Shown piece by piece: positions 12,625 to 24,451 of a stretch of DNA of 64,000 nucleotides. Below the pieces are notes generated by a model that saw only the letters and a list, made by a program, of their open reading frames with translations, made no database searches and had not been told where the DNA came from. Source of the stretch: Allacma fusca (lineage: Eukaryota > Arthropoda > Collembola > Symphypleona > Sminthuridae); NCBI GenBank assembly GCA_947179485.1, contig OX359250.1:9715873-9779872 (forward strand). Direction: 5' to 3'. Position 1 is the stretch's first letter, and the number at the start of each line of letters is the position of its first letter. The position numbers were made by a program, and so were the translations under genes.

Positions 12625-14703
12625 ATGCTGGTCCCTCCAGGTATAACTAAACTATTTTCGTTGAAGTCGCATCCGCAGAAGACCATGAATGTTTACGTGC
12701 TTGTTAAATCAAAATTAATAAAGTTACAAAAATGACATTGATCATTACTATTTTCAGGTGGGGATACGCCCCTCAAGCGGGATTGTTCTGGCTCTGCTCC
12801 GCTTAATTATGAGTAGGTTTTAATCTTAAAGCAATAGTTGCATTTCAATATCATTTGAATGTGAACATGAACGATTAATTTTGTCTGCATTTTTCATCCG
12901 ATATTACGAAATTTTAGTTACGATTATTACCCAAAATAAAGTACAATGTAAGTAAATAATTAATAAAAATCATTATATTTACGCAGCAACAAAACTTGCG
13001 AGACATCAATCCCTAGATTAGTATCTACGGACCCCGTACTGGAAAAGTGCGGGAAACCCAAACCCACTCCAAAATGTCGACCAAAGCCTGCTCCTAAATG
13101 CGGAACAAAGTCAGCACCGAAACCAAGAGCGAATTCATGTAAAAAGAAATCAGAGCCAGCAGGTCTGTCATGCGGCTCTACACCTGTCAAAAATAAGGGC
13201 AATGCAGTAAAAGTGGGTTCAGGTTGTTCCACCTCGAAGCCAATTCGAGTGAAGTCATACTGCAGAAGCCAAGGACATCAAAGAGGTCGACGTGGCAAGA
13301 AAGGCGGAAAAACATCCCGTTCGAGTAGAGGCAAAAGCTCGAAGGCAAGAAAATCCCGACCGAAAAGTTCATGCGGAGGGTCCAAGAAAAGAAGTTCACG
13401 ACCAAAAAAACGCAAAAGTTCCTGCGGAGGGTCGAAGAAAAGAAGTTCACGACCGAAAAAACGCAAAAGTTCCTGTGGAGGCTCAAAGAAAAGAAGTTCA
13501 CGACCGAAAAAACGCAAAAGTTCATGCGGAGGGTCGAAGAAAAGAAAATCCCGACCGAAAAAACGCAAAAGTACACGTAGCTCTTGCGGTGGTAGCAAAA
13601 AGCGGCGGTCCAAGTCAAAAAGTTCTGGGGCTGGCAAGAAACGTGGCGGTGGCGGTGGTGGGTGTGGTCCAGGGAAACCTGTCCGAGTCCAGACCTATTG
13701 CAGATCCAAGCCTAGACGAGGAGGTAGGTGTCAATCAAAGTCCGGAGGTTCAAAGAGTCGTAAATCCCGTCCGCGAGCTAGAAAGCATAAAAGTAGCAAA
13801 AGTTCTTGTGGTTCCAAGAAACGCAGCGCTCCTCGTCCGAAAAAGCGCAAGTCGAGCAAAAGTTCGTGTGGTTCCAAGAAACGCAGCGCTCCTCGTCCGA
13901 AAAAGCGCAAGTCGAGCAGTTCGTGTGGTTCCAAGAAACGCAGCGCTCCTCGTCCGAAGAAGCGCAAGTCAAGCAAAAGTTCTTGTGGTTCGGGAAAACG
14001 TAGCGCTCCCCGCCCGAAGAAGCGCAAGTCGAGCAAAAGTTCTTGTGGTTCGAGAAAACGTAGCGCTCCCCGCCCGAAGAAGCGCAAGAGCAGCAAAAGT
14101 TCTTGCGGTTCCCAAAAACGAAGCGTTTCTAAGCCCAAGAAGTCTAAAAGTCCTGGTAGTGGTAAAAAGGACGGTGGTGGTGGCAGCTGTGGTCCCGGTA
14201 AACCAGTTCGAGTGAAGCCTTACTGCAGGTCTAAGCCTCGAGGAGGCGGAAGGAGTAAGTCGAGCGGTGGAGGATCAAAAAAAGGCCGATCTAGGTCTCC
14301 TAAACGAAGCAGCTCTGGAGGTAGTTGCGCACCTCCTCCCTCTGGTGGCCAATGCGCCCCTGCACCCAAACCCTGTCAGTCTGAATCAAAAAGGGCCCCG
14401 GGACCTTTTGCAGATTATGTTCGAGATTACTGGAAGATGTCCTCTAGAGTAAAATCTTATACTTGCCAAAACTACGAAAGTAGTACTAACAAAACCGTCA
14501 GAAACCTGTCTATTCTCCTCTCATTTCTCTATGCAACCTCATGTTTTTTCCTTTAGACTAAACCCCGCGCCGACCAGACCGTGCCTCAAGTAGCCAAGAA
14601 TGCTGCGAGATGCTGGAAGAAAATGATACCACAGCAGAGGAACTATTACCGAGTTCGACATTCCAGTGCAGCTTCGAAGACTAATACTTTCCCAAGGAAT
14701 TAA
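12625..14703 (+). CDS. Protamine-like sperm nuclear basic protein with C-terminal MST-HMG-like box
   Basis: Four exons with consistent phases: 12625-12640 (tentative ATG), 12758-12812, 12987-14448 and 14557-14703. They give 1680 nt, about 559 residues. The N-terminal part is Lys/Pro/Cys-rich (KPKPTPKC, KPAPKC). The centre has 17-residue units (SCGGSKKRSSRPKKRKS) from about 13366 and 20-residue units (SCGSKKRSAPRPKKRKSSKS) from about 13800, separated by CGPGKPVRV and YCRSKPR modules. Intron 14449-14556 starts GTAAAA, has TACTAAC and a long pyrimidine tract. Removing it joins FADYVRDYWKMSSR to TKPRADQTVPQVAKNAARCW and KKMIPQQRNYYRVR. That pattern (aromatic-VRD, then VAKxAAxxW and K..YY) matches my knowledge of the MST-HMG box of Drosophila protamine-like proteins. 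Inferred role: sperm chromatin packaging with Cys cross-links. The first exon and the domain match are the weakest points. Confidence 0.72.
13366..14110 (+). repeat. Coding minisatellite: 51-bp and 60-bp unit blocks
   Basis: Within exon 3 the first block repeats every 51 bp (AGTTC starts at 13366, 13417, 13468 and 13519), giving 17-residue units. The second repeats every 60 bp (13800, 13860 and on, one copy 57 bp), giving 20-residue units. Lengths are multiples of three, so the frame is kept. Neighbouring units are nearly identical, which suggests recent unequal exchange or conversion. Confidence 0.9.
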
Positions 14704-14848
14704 CTCGTGTAACAAACCAAGGAGCAAAGCTTATGAATAACCACAGTAAATTTTTCGTACTGATCAAATTGAGAATTTAGAAGCATTGAACGATATGCAA
14801 AAATTGAGCTAATAAAAATAGTAAAACATCTGAATCTGGTCAAACAAT

Positions 14849-15423
14849 TTAATAAACGGTAGCTTTGGACACAGCATGTATAAAAAAAGTTCGGTTTTGG
14901 TCTTCAAAACAAACTTTCACCTATCTTTTTCGAAAAATTGAAAAGATCTAATTGCATGATAATCTTATGCTTTATAATTTGCTTTAGCTCATACAAAACA
15001 AAAGTGTTGCTTTTAAAGGTTGAGTAATTTACTTGATTCACCATTAATTATTACTCTTTCTTTTGGTTATCCTGAAAGCAAAACTAAATATTGTAATATA
15101 AAACCTTCAAAAACGTGTCCAAATATTTTTATTGAAATGAACAACTGCTGAATTTAACTTTTCCCCTTGAACTGCAAAAACTGACCCAGGTCAATGAACA
15201 AATATAAAACCGTTACAGTGTATGGACATACTAGCAGAATACCCTGCTCTGTCCGGGAACTTACTTGTGGGCGGGGGATAAACACCGTGACTTTAGAATG
15301 CATGATGAAGCGATAGATGCGAATTTAAAATATGAGTTAAATACAAAGGCGTGGAAAACATTATGGTTAAGCGCACTTGGAAATTTCCCATGAAGGCCGT
15401 ACTTTTTTATAACTACATATACT
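14849..15423. other. No gene recognised
   Basis: AT-rich 3' flank of the basic protein gene. An AATAAA at 14812, just left of this stretch, is a plausible polyadenylation signal for that gene. Nothing else supported. Confidence 0.5.
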
Positions 15424-15644
15424 TAAAGCTGCCAGATGCCTACTTTTTTAGTAGACTAGCTACTATTACTATTTGGGAAGGCAGTTTACTAAAAACTCAT
15501 GAGATCTACTAAGTCTACTATTTGACTTAAAAAGCTTCTAAACTCTACTTTTTCAGATTTGCCTAAAAAATTGTAAAATTATTCTGTGCTTAGAAATATG
15601 AGCACGATGAAGCGACACTTATCCGACATTTTAGAACTTGGTAC

Positions 15645-16121
15645 TAGTGTTTCTGTTCGGTATCGGGAATTCCCGAGGTTCCGGTACGGTTTCGGGTCAA
15701 CGTTTTAAAGAACCGTTACGTTTCGGTCCGGTTTCGGGTCATCGGTTTATGAACCGTCAAATTTCGGTCCGGTTTCGGGTACAAAAATCAAAACCGAAAG
15801 TTTTCGGGAATGGTTTGTTAAAGCTGCCGTTTTGTATGAAAACGCGAAACTTGCATTTGGCCAGCATTTGTCAACTATCATTTGAAAAGGCAATACAATT
15901 TTGGCTTCCATAAAATGAATCATATACATTTTCTGACTGTTCGGAAAGGAACCGGAACCGGTTCGGGAACCGCTTTTATTTACCGGATCGGTTCCGGGAA
16001 ACCAAAAATGTCCCGGACTCGAAAATACCGGTTCCGGTTTTGGGAACAGAATTGGGATTTTTTTCGGTTCGGGAAAACGAGTCGGGACGAGTCCATGTTT
16101 TGGTACCGTTCAGAAACACTA
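15645..16121. mobile_element. Nested hAT-type MITE with GGTTTCGGGT words, TSD CTTGGTAC
   Basis: TIRs are TAGTGTTTCTGTTCGGTA (left) and, reversed, TAGTGTTTCTGAACGGTA (right). Perfect 8-bp duplication CTTGGTAC at 15637-15644 and 16122-16129. The interior is mostly degenerate repeats of GGTTCCGGT and TTTCGGGT on both strands. It carries no transposase and lies inside the 15424-16969 element. Confidence 0.9.
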
Positions 16122-16380
16122 CTTGGTACCTGTAAATTGTCGAATCATTAACGTCTTTCCATGTAAAAGCAGGTCTATAATTTGAACTCAAATTCTATTC
16201 ATTGTTCCATTTCTGCAGCATACTACAATAGTGCATTAATGTGAAGTAGCAGAAATCTAAAAATGAAAATGAAGTGGAAATCATCATTAAATATTTTTAT
16301 TGTATCCGTTAGTACTGAATTGATGTTTTTATTTAAATGTACGTACTCCGTGTTATATTATTTGACGTGATAAAATTAAA

Positions 16381-16881
16381 ATGGGAGGAGATTATACTTT
16401 CAACGATGGTTTACAAAAAATGCATCTAAAAGTAATTACTTTTGCAGAATCTGCTTGCGAGAATATGACAGTCCTAGTTGAGTACTTACTTTCGCTTCCA
16501 GGTAAAATTCTTTCGGCATTTATTGTTTATAAAATTGTCTTGCCAGAAATATTTTTGTCAACACAAACGGTTCTGCTTCCTTTGAGCCGCGTATTCGCTT
16601 TTATCAATAAATTGTGGACGCAGGTGTGATCTAACATGTCCATGGAACTTCTGGAAGAAATGACAGCTGTAAAAGTTATTCTAGAATGGATTTGTGTATC
16701 ATTTTATGATGTGCTATTTGGTGACACAAATTTGTTGAAACAAATTAAATTCCTCGGACAAGTATTAGTTACTAAAATTAACATACAGCAGAAGTACTTG
16801 CCAATAAGCAATATGTATACCGTAGTTATTTTCAGGGAATGGCTATTAAATCGCTTTAAGAAAATGCTAACGGTAGAATAG
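16381..16881 (+). other. Unrecognised 167-codon stretch broken by one TGA
   Basis: Two adjacent open stretches (16381-16629 and 16636-16881) share one frame and are separated only by TGA GTC-region codons at 16627-16635. The conceptual peptides are hydrophobic with no motif I know. It lies in the 15424-16969 DNA element, so it could be decayed transposase or captured sequence. The opposite strand is also partly open, which weakens the case for coding. Confidence 0.2.
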
Positions 16882-17163
16882 ATCAATTTATTGTTTCTAT
16901 ACAACGGAATAAATTTTGACATAAAATTAAAAAGCCTACTATTTTGCTTATTTGAATCTGGCAGCTTTACATATACTAAATAAATACACATGTAAGAAAA
17001 TACCACCAACATGTAACCGTAGTATCGTAACCAGGCATGAGCAACTGTTGACAGAATTGTCCCTACATCACGTCCCGAAATGAAGGGAGTTGGTACGCAA
17101 CAGGTTTTTGGAAAATTCGGTATTTAGAGGATCGGGGATGAATCAAACTTGTTCAGTATAATA

Positions 17164-17544
17164 TGTTAATGCCCCATTAACATTATCATAGTTGTGACCT
17201 ATTCATATGTAATACTCTCTTATTTACTGTATTCAGTGCTCCAGCACTTGACCTTATTCTAGGTTACCTGCCTGATTCTATTTATAAACAATCTTAAACA
17301 TGATAAGAACCAAGCCTTAACTTCCACCTTTTTCCTAACAAAAAGCCAAGACTTCTTCTCTAGCTGTAAAGCAGTACACAGCTCCTTTTCCCATCTTTTG
17401 ACAAACATTAAAGTTGAGTTATATTAATCACAATTCCGTTCTCAATCTGTTACATTCTGCATCACATCACCCCATCATACTTTGGCAATTCACATTTAGT
17501 TACACACAATTGTTCATCTACTAGCTCATAACACCGAGCTAACA
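17164..17544 (+). repeat. 5' LTR of BEL/Pao element
   Basis: Matches 23019-23401 throughout. The boundary is set by TGTTA...TAACA and the adjacent primer-binding site. Confidence 0.93.
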
Positions 17545-17614
17545 TTTGGTCCTTCGAACTTTTTAGTGATTGAATCAGTTTTTGTGTCATCTAATGTGTT
17601 AACCTGCCGTCAAG

Positions 17615-20600
17615 ATGGGTGATCCCAAGAACGTTTTGAGAAGGTATAAGGGGAGCCTCACGACCTACAAAAACGCAATGGCAGTGTTCACCGTACAAAC
17701 AGTTACTCGTGCAGATTATTGTACTTTTCACGCTAACATCGAGGATGTTAAGAAGAAAGTCGAATCAGTGTACGACGTGCTTCTAGAACAGTGCAACGAT
17801 GATGCTGAACAAGATGATGTAGCCCGAAGAGTCGATCCTATCCTGGAAAGCATCACTAACCAGCAAGTAATTCTCGCCACAAGGGACAACGAGTTGAGGA
17901 AGAAGAAAGCAGTTGACATAGCAGCGGAGGAAATTCGCAAGGTCGAAGCTGAAGCTCGCATCATAGCCGCCAGTGCACCTCCCAATCATTCTCATTCCGC
18001 CCCAAAACCAAAGCTACCTCAACTTACCCTTCCTACCTTTACCGGAAAGTATGAGGAATGGTTGCCTTTCCGAGACAGATACAACCAAACTGTCCACAAT
18101 AGAGCAGATCTGTCAGGAGCAGAAAAGTTCCAATACCTTTTAGCAGCACTTGAAGGTGCAGCCTCTGATCTCCTTGAGTCAATCCCTATCATTGACAGCA
18201 ACTATCCTATTGCCTATGACAGGTTAGTTGAAGCCTTTGAGCTTACAAGGGAAATTATTTTTAAGCAAGTTGACAGAATCCTTGACCATCCCGAAATCAC
18301 AGTAAGGTCAGCTTCAAACCTCCAATCTCTTAGCAACATTACCTCCAACTCCCTTGCCGCCATTCATTCCCTCGGTCAACCCATCGCAGAATGGGATGCC
18401 ATAATTATACGTATTCTAACCCGAAAGCTAGACGCAACTACAAAGTTACGATTTAATCAGACCTTATCTACTAAAGATGTTCCTCCTTTAAAATCCCTCC
18501 TGAATTTCCTTGACAAAGAGGTGCTAGATCTGGCATCATCGCAAGAAAGTGTTAAGATCAGCAGCAATAACAGCTCCACCAAGAAAATCACAGATGTACG
18601 AAGTCTGACCCGCCTCAGGTCCAACTCCACTACATGCGACATATGTAAGGCTCCTCATGCAAATTAATTATGTCCAAAATTAAGTGAAACTCCAGAAAAA
18701 GACAGGAAGACATTAGCAGAGAAATCCAAGCTGTGTACAAATTGTCTTCGGCCAGGTCACTACTGGATAAAATGTACATCCCAAGGTTTATGCAGAGTAT
18801 GCAAGCAGAAGCATCACTCCAGCTTACACGCTGCGTTTATCAAACCCGATAAGCCAACCACAACCGTCAACTTGACAAAATGCGAATCTCATCCCCAAGG
18901 TATTATCAAACCCACAGCAATCGTTCAAGTATTCAATGCAAATGGGGAAGGAATTCCCTGTCGTGTTCTCATCGACAATTGTGCAGATGACAGCTTCATC
19001 TCAGACGCATTGGTTAAGAAACTAGGACTTGCAAGGGAAAAGTTAAATGACCCTCAACCAGTAAGTGCCCTAGAAGGCAAATTGATCACAACAGCAAACG
19101 AAGTTGTCCAGTTAGACCTTATGTCCATTAACCAACCACTTAGTCAAATTAAGCTCTCCGCTTTAGTGATAAGAAAGGTTAGTGGCCTCTACCCGAAGAA
19201 AAGAATGGACCCAGAAAAATGGAATCATTTACCTAAACAAGGATTAGTTGACCCCAACTACTACCTCCCTGACAAAGTTGACATGCTCCTATCAACAGCA
19301 ATTCACTACACGATAATTCGTCCTGGGCTCAAGCGTGCTGATGATAATTACCCTGTCGCTCAAGAACCCCTGCTTGGTTGGTTGATAGGAGGCGGCTCAA
19401 CTGAAGGTAAACTCATGTCCTCATTATGCAACCTTACTGACTCCACAACCCTAGAAACTCAGCTTCAAAGGTTTTGGAAAATAGAAGAATGTTCCGACGA
19501 AGTATCCAAACTCACCCCAAATGAAATAAAATGCGAAGCTATCTACTCCGAAACAACAACCACCCTACCAGATGGTACATACCAAGTTATGCTTCCGTTC
19601 AAAGCAAATCGAGAATTACTTGGGAACTCAAAATCCATGGCCGTCAAAAGGTTCTACAGCCTAGAAGCCAAGTTTCAAAGACATCCCCAACCGAAGGAAG
19701 AATACACAAAATCAATTCGTGAACTCCTATCACAAGGCCATTTGGAAGAAGTTCCAGCGAACAAAAGTGAAAGTGAAGAGTACTTTCTCCCCCACCACCC
19801 TGTGTTCAAAGAAAGCACTACAACGAAAATGCGCATAGTGTTCGACGCCAGCGCCAGATCCAGCCCTGGTCAGTCCCTCAACGAGCAACTTCTTGTTGGC
19901 CCTACCCTCCAGGACGACCTCACAAGTATCCTTATTAGGTGGAGATACTGGCTCGTCCCGTTCAAAGATGATGTCAAGCAGATGTATCATTGCATCTCAC
20001 TGCACCCCTCACATAGAAAATTCCAGCGCTTAGTATGGCGAGAAAACCAGCAAAAACCTCTAAAAGTCTTTCAACTCACCAAAGTCACATTTGGAGTTGC
20101 CTCATCCCGGTACCTCGCTGTCAAGACAATGCTAACTCTAGCAGAAAATCAACAGCATTTGTACCCAATAGCCGCGAAAATTGTGAAAAGAGATTTTTAT
20201 GTTGACGACTGCTTAAGTGGAGGACAGAATATTGAAGACGCAAAAATTCTCCAGCAACAACTCATTGGACTACTCAACAAAGCCAATTTTCTCCTACGAA
20301 AATGGTCCTCCTCTAACCCGTCTATGCTAGACTCATTGCCAGAAGAGATGGTTGAGAAAATCAACCCTCAATCCTTTGATGACAGCAGCACGAAAGCTTT
20401 AGGCTTAATCTGGAATCCGTCAACAGATCACTTCAAATTCACCGTCCAATCATCCAAGTCTAAGAGTCAAACCAAAAGGACCATCCTCGCCGAAATTGCT
20501 CGAGTATATGATCCACTTGGATTTCTTTCTCCAGTCACAGTAAGAGCAAAGGTGCTAATGCAGCAGTTGTGGAAGGCTCAAACTGGTTGGCATGTAGTAC

Positions 20601-20746
20601 CCCATAAACCCTTGCTACAAACCTGGAAGAAGTACCAAGACGAAATGAAGCACATTGAAGAGCTAAACATTCCTCGAGGTATCAATCTTGCTCAATCGAC
20701 AACAATGCAGATTCACGGCTTCTCAGATGCCTCAGAGAAAGCATAG
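17615..20746 (+). pseudogene. BEL/Pao gag-protease-reverse transcriptase region with a premature stop
   Basis: One frame from ATG 17615 runs to TAG near 20744, interrupted by an in-frame TAA at 18665-18667. In order: a coiled Gag N-terminus; the DUF1759-type Gag core (LPTFTGKYEEW); Cys-His zinc knuckles after the stop (CTNCLRPGHYWIKC); the aspartic protease-like segment (LIDNCADDSFI); and reverse transcriptase with the YVDD active site near 20200, then the pre-RNase H segment. The stop falls just before the knuckles and separates Gag from the enzymes. The frame ends at FSDASEKA, where a short A-rich near-duplication shifts it. Confidence 0.9.
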
Positions 20747-21653
20747 AAAATAGAAAGCTGCCGTCTACCTCCGCATTATCTCTCCCTCCTCAGTTTTGGT
20801 CCGCCTAGTGGCAGCAAAGTCTCGTGTAGCCCCTACCAAGGAGCAAAGTATTCCCAAACTAGAGCTATGTGGCGCGGTTCTCCTCTCCTCCCTCATCACT
20901 GTTGTGAAAAAATCTCTACCGAATCCTGTTGACTCCATCACTGGATGGACAGACTCCACCATAACCTTAGCCTGGGTGAACTCCGATCCTCAGAAGTGGA
21001 AAACATTTATCCGAAACAGAGTCATATCCATTCAGTTGGATAATCCTTCAGTCACGTGGAAGCACATTCCAGGTCAGCAAAATCCCGCAGATCTTCCATC
21101 CCGTGGAATCTCCGTTCAAGATCTGGTTCATAATGACCTGTGGTTCAACGGACCCAGCTTTCTCCGACTGCCCAACCTGAACCCAGAGCCAATGGTCTGC
21201 TCGTTGCAGAACCCCCAAGGAGACGCATTTACTCCTTCCATTGGAATCAGCGAACTTTCCCAAAACATGTCCATGGTCTGTTCATTGAGGAAGCCCAAGG
21301 GAGACGTTTTTACTCCATCCATGGATAGATCCCACAACATCAACATGAGTCCCTACTTAAGAAGAGAATCCACCGTCGTAAATCTGTCCAATGACAACTC
21401 CACCGTTGAGAACATCGTGAAGCGCTATTCGTTGTCATCTTGGAATAAACTTCGCAGGCACACCGCCTGGTGGAAACGGTTGTGGTGCCACATCTTGAAG
21501 CAATCCACCCCTACCAGCTCACTCGGTCCCACAGAGTTGAAGGAAGCTGAAGAAATACGGATTCACTACATCCAACGATCTTCGTACCCAGTAGAAGTTG
21601 TGAGCTTAGAAGCAGTAACTCCTCTACCAAAAAATCCTCACTTCTCTCCCTAA
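20747..21653 (+). pseudogene. BEL/Pao RNase H region, shifted frame
   Basis: Continues the polyprotein in another frame: AAKSRVAPTK, PKLELCGA, and the RNase H-type GWTDSTITLAW. It ends at a stop near 21651 and the remainder resumes in a third frame. Two closely spaced near-duplicate segments (MVCSL...GDVFTPS) sit at about 21180-21320. Confidence 0.85.
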
Positions 21654-22912
21654 ATCCGTTCCTCCATCAAGGCCTCCTCAGGGTGGGCGGCAGAGTCAAC
21701 CAAGCCAACATCTACAATGCTAAACATCCGATCCTCTTACCCAGACACCACATCACTGACATGATGCTCCATTGGTACCACCACTTTCTCTTTCATGCCG
21801 GCCCTCGTCTCATGATGAACATTGTCCAATCCAAATACTGGCTTGTAAGGTGCCGACAGCAAGTGAGAAAAATCATCCACAAGTGCAAAACCTGTGTAGT
21901 ACATAGAGCAGCTACCGCTCATCAGATGATGTCGGATCAACCCCAGCCCCGTGTACAGTTGACTCGCCCCTTTACAAATATTGGAGTGGACTTCGCAGGG
22001 CCCGTAATCCTCCGAGACTCATACAGTCGCAGCCCCAAAACCCACAAGGCGTACATTGCTGTGTACGTATGTATGTGTACGAAGGCAGTCCACTTGGAAC
22101 TTGTCAGCAACCTAACCTCCGAGGCCTTCCTGGCATCCCTACGAAGACTAGTGTCGACCAGAGGTTCACCAGTCACCATTAAAAGCGACAACGGTTCCAA
22201 TTTCATTGGCGCTAATAGAGAGCTCCAGGAGATCCTCAAGGAGGTAAAATCCCATCCTTTCAATAAGCAAATCTCTAATGCCCTAGTTGCAGATGGAATC
22301 TCGTGGATTTTCAACCCACCTGCAGCTCCTCACATGGGTGGCCTGTGGGAAGCTGCAGTCAAGTCAGCAAAGTTTCACATTCACCGAGTCCTAAAAAATG
22401 CGCCATTAAATTTCGAAGAATACGCAAAGGTCCTCAAAGAAATTGAAGCGTGTTTGAATTCTCGTCCACTGTGTCCTCAATCATCCGACCCCGATGACCT
22501 GGAAGCCTTGACTCCTGGGCATTTTATCATTGGTGGCCCATTAAAAAGCATCCCAGAGGCCGACCTAACAACCGTGAAAGTAAACCGCCTTACTAGATGG
22601 CAACACCAGCAGCAAATGAAGCAACAATTCTGGCGTAGGTGGCATCTGGAGTATCTTCAGCACTTACAAAAAAGGACGAAGTGGAAATTACCTCAAGCCA
22701 ACGTAAAGGTTGGAGATCTAGTTGTCCTCCGAGAAGATCATTCTCCACCTCACTATTGGAAGCTCTGGAGAATAGAAGAGGTGCATCCCAACGACAAGGA
22801 CAACAAGAAGCTCACCCGCACAGTGACTGTAAGAACTGCTGATGGTAACTTCAAGCGACCTATCACTCGTCTAGTGCTACTTCCCTCCCCAAGTGAAAAT
22901 GATAGTGAGTGA
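21654..22912 (+). pseudogene. BEL/Pao integrase region, third frame
   Basis: Encodes the zinc-binding integrase N-domain (H-H near HWYHHFLFHAG, then CKTCVVH), the catalytic core (VDFAGP, SDNGSNF, and downstream Glu near GLWEAAVKS), and the C-terminal DUF5641-type segment ending before TGA at 22912. This part is intact in itself but separated from upstream pol by a frameshift at about 21650. Confidence 0.88.
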
Positions 22913-23018
22913 AAGTGCCCTATAAATTACCGTTTGCAATTGTATTTTTTTCTCCTCAAATGTTTGACCAGTTTCCTAAAATTTTAAAATAATGTCACTA
23001 TTATTTTGGTGGGCGGTC

Positions 23019-23401
23019 TGTTACTGCCCCATTAACATGATCATAGTTGTGACCTATTCATATGTATAATGCTCTCTTATTTACTGTATTCAGTGCTCCA
23101 GCACTTGACCTTATTCTAGGTTACCTGCCTGATTCTATTTATAAACAATCTTAAACATGATAAGAACCAAGCCTCAACTTCCACCTTTTTCCTAACAAAA
23201 AGCCAAGACTTCTTCTCTAGCTGTAAAGCAGTACACAGCTCCTTTTCCCATCTTTTGACAAACATTAAAGTTGAGTTATATTAATCCCAATTCCTTTCTC
23301 AATCTGTTACATTCTGCATCACATCACCCCATCATACTTTGGCAATTCACATTTAGTTACACACAATTGTTCATCTATTAGTTCACAACACCGAGCTAAC
23401 A
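23019..23401 (+). repeat. 3' LTR of BEL/Pao element
   Basis: Direct copy of 17164-17544, preceded by the purine-rich tract and followed by TAATA. Confidence 0.93.
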
Positions 23402-23593
23402 TAATACTAGGAACTAAAATTAATATTTTTAAACCGATCGGGTAACAGGATACCCGGCCTGGTTTTGGCCACTTAGAAATGCATTCCTTGAGTTCTCTCA
23501 AATGCTTTTGTGCTTAAAATCAAATCCCGAATCTAATTGTGGTACTAAATGTTTCACCCCGGCATCACAAGCGGGCACCATGATGCCCGGAAT

Positions 23594-23747
23594 CAGGGGT
23601 GGCCCACCCTGGCCCGGCCAGGGTGAAACATTTAGGGCCAGGGTAAAAAAATGTTGACCAAGGCCCGCAAATTGCATTTGTAAGGGCCCACAAATCAATG
23701 TTGAGGGTTAGGGCCAGGGTAAAAATTATTTTATTAATCCACCCCTG
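23594..23747. mobile_element. 154-bp hAT-type MITE, CAGGGGTGG ends, TSD CCCGGAAT
   Basis: Ends CAGGGGTGG and CCACCCCTG are inverted. The 8-bp duplication CCCGGAAT is perfect (23586-23593, 23748-23755). The interior is rich in CAGGGTGAAA, GGGCCAGGGT and TAGGGCC words. Same family as 11444-11639 and 28355-28417. Confidence 0.9.
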
Positions 23748-23755
23748 CCCGGAAT

Positions 23756-24443
23756 GACCAATCGTTTAAAATTTGTACCAAATCAATGTATTTTTTATTT
23801 TGAAGCACGGTTTCTATATAAATCTGTTATTACAGTGCTTGCCCACACTTGTATTTGCTGAATCACGTTGCTAAAGGAACCAGAGTATTCAAGTACAAAA
23901 TTTTCAACTTAATCTCTATATTAACTACCAATCAAGCCATTCGCCGAGGCGGATGGGATGTCTGGCAGCAATGAATTTTAATTGTAATAATAATTTGAAT
24001 GCAACAATAATATTTTGCAAACAAATACCCTAGAAGTTCTATTTTTTGCAGTAATTACACAGAATTTTTGTATAAATACCAAAACAGCTAAGTAACCTTA
24101 GCACGAAATGGGTTTAACTATATAATTTGCTCCATCTGTAGCCTATTTCACAAATTCCCTAATATTAAATAATACTGTTACAACATTTCGTAAATATCTA
24201 TTTGTACTAACTTCATTGCTGGATTGGCTTTATCTGCTGTGACAATAAACAAAAATCGTATGGAAACTGACATGGAGTTTTATAACCCATCAACAAAAAT
24301 AAGCTCATCCAATTTCAGTATGTTAGCATCGTTAGAACAAATTTGGGTCAATATTGGATCAGCTGTTTTTTAATTTACGTTAGAATGTCTGTAGGTTGGT
24401 TGACAAAAAATAAATTTGAGAATTGTTTTTAAATTATTCCGAT
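23756..24443. other. No gene recognised
   Basis: AT-rich spacer between two small elements; no coding or repeat structure that I can support. Confidence 0.5.
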
Positions 24444-24451
24444 GTTGTGGG

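Larger units (their letters stand above)
15424..16969. mobile_element. hAT-like DNA element, TIR TAAAGCTGCCAGAT, TSD CATATACT
   Basis: The left end TAAAGCTGCCAGATGCCTAC and the right end ATCTGGCAGCTTTA are inverted copies. Both are flanked by the 8-bp direct repeat CATATACT (15416-15423 and 16970-16977). Next to the left end are repeated TAGTAGACTAGCTACTATT-like words. The element is interrupted by a second insertion at 15645-16121. Confidence 0.85.
17164..23401 (+). mobile_element. Full-length BEL/Pao LTR retrotransposon, coding region decayed
   Basis: Direct LTRs of about 381 and 383 bp start TGTTA and end TAACA. Flanks share the 5-bp duplication TAATA (17159-17163, 23402-23406). A primer-binding site TGGTCCTTCGAAC follows the left LTR and a purine-rich tract (GGTGGGCGG) precedes the right one. 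Gag, protease, reverse transcriptase, RNase H and integrase regions are present in BEL order. The frame is broken by one stop and two frameshifts, so this copy cannot make the whole polyprotein. By eye the LTRs differ at about ten positions, implying moderate age. Confidence 0.95.

Noticed and set aside
13187-14215. Long open frames on the other strand and in other frames over the basic repeat gene
   Set aside because: They are shadows of a repeat whose unit is a multiple of three.
14449-14556. Hydrophobic C-terminal tail of the basic protein (SILLSFLYATSCFFL)
   Set aside because: It is translated intron: GTAAAA donor, TACTAAC branch point, pyrimidine tract and TTTAG acceptor. The next exon is in phase and fits a known domain type.
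20747-21653. Separate host gene for the RNase H-like frame
   Set aside because: It is the mid part of the BEL/Pao polyprotein, separated only by a frameshift and enclosed by the LTRs.
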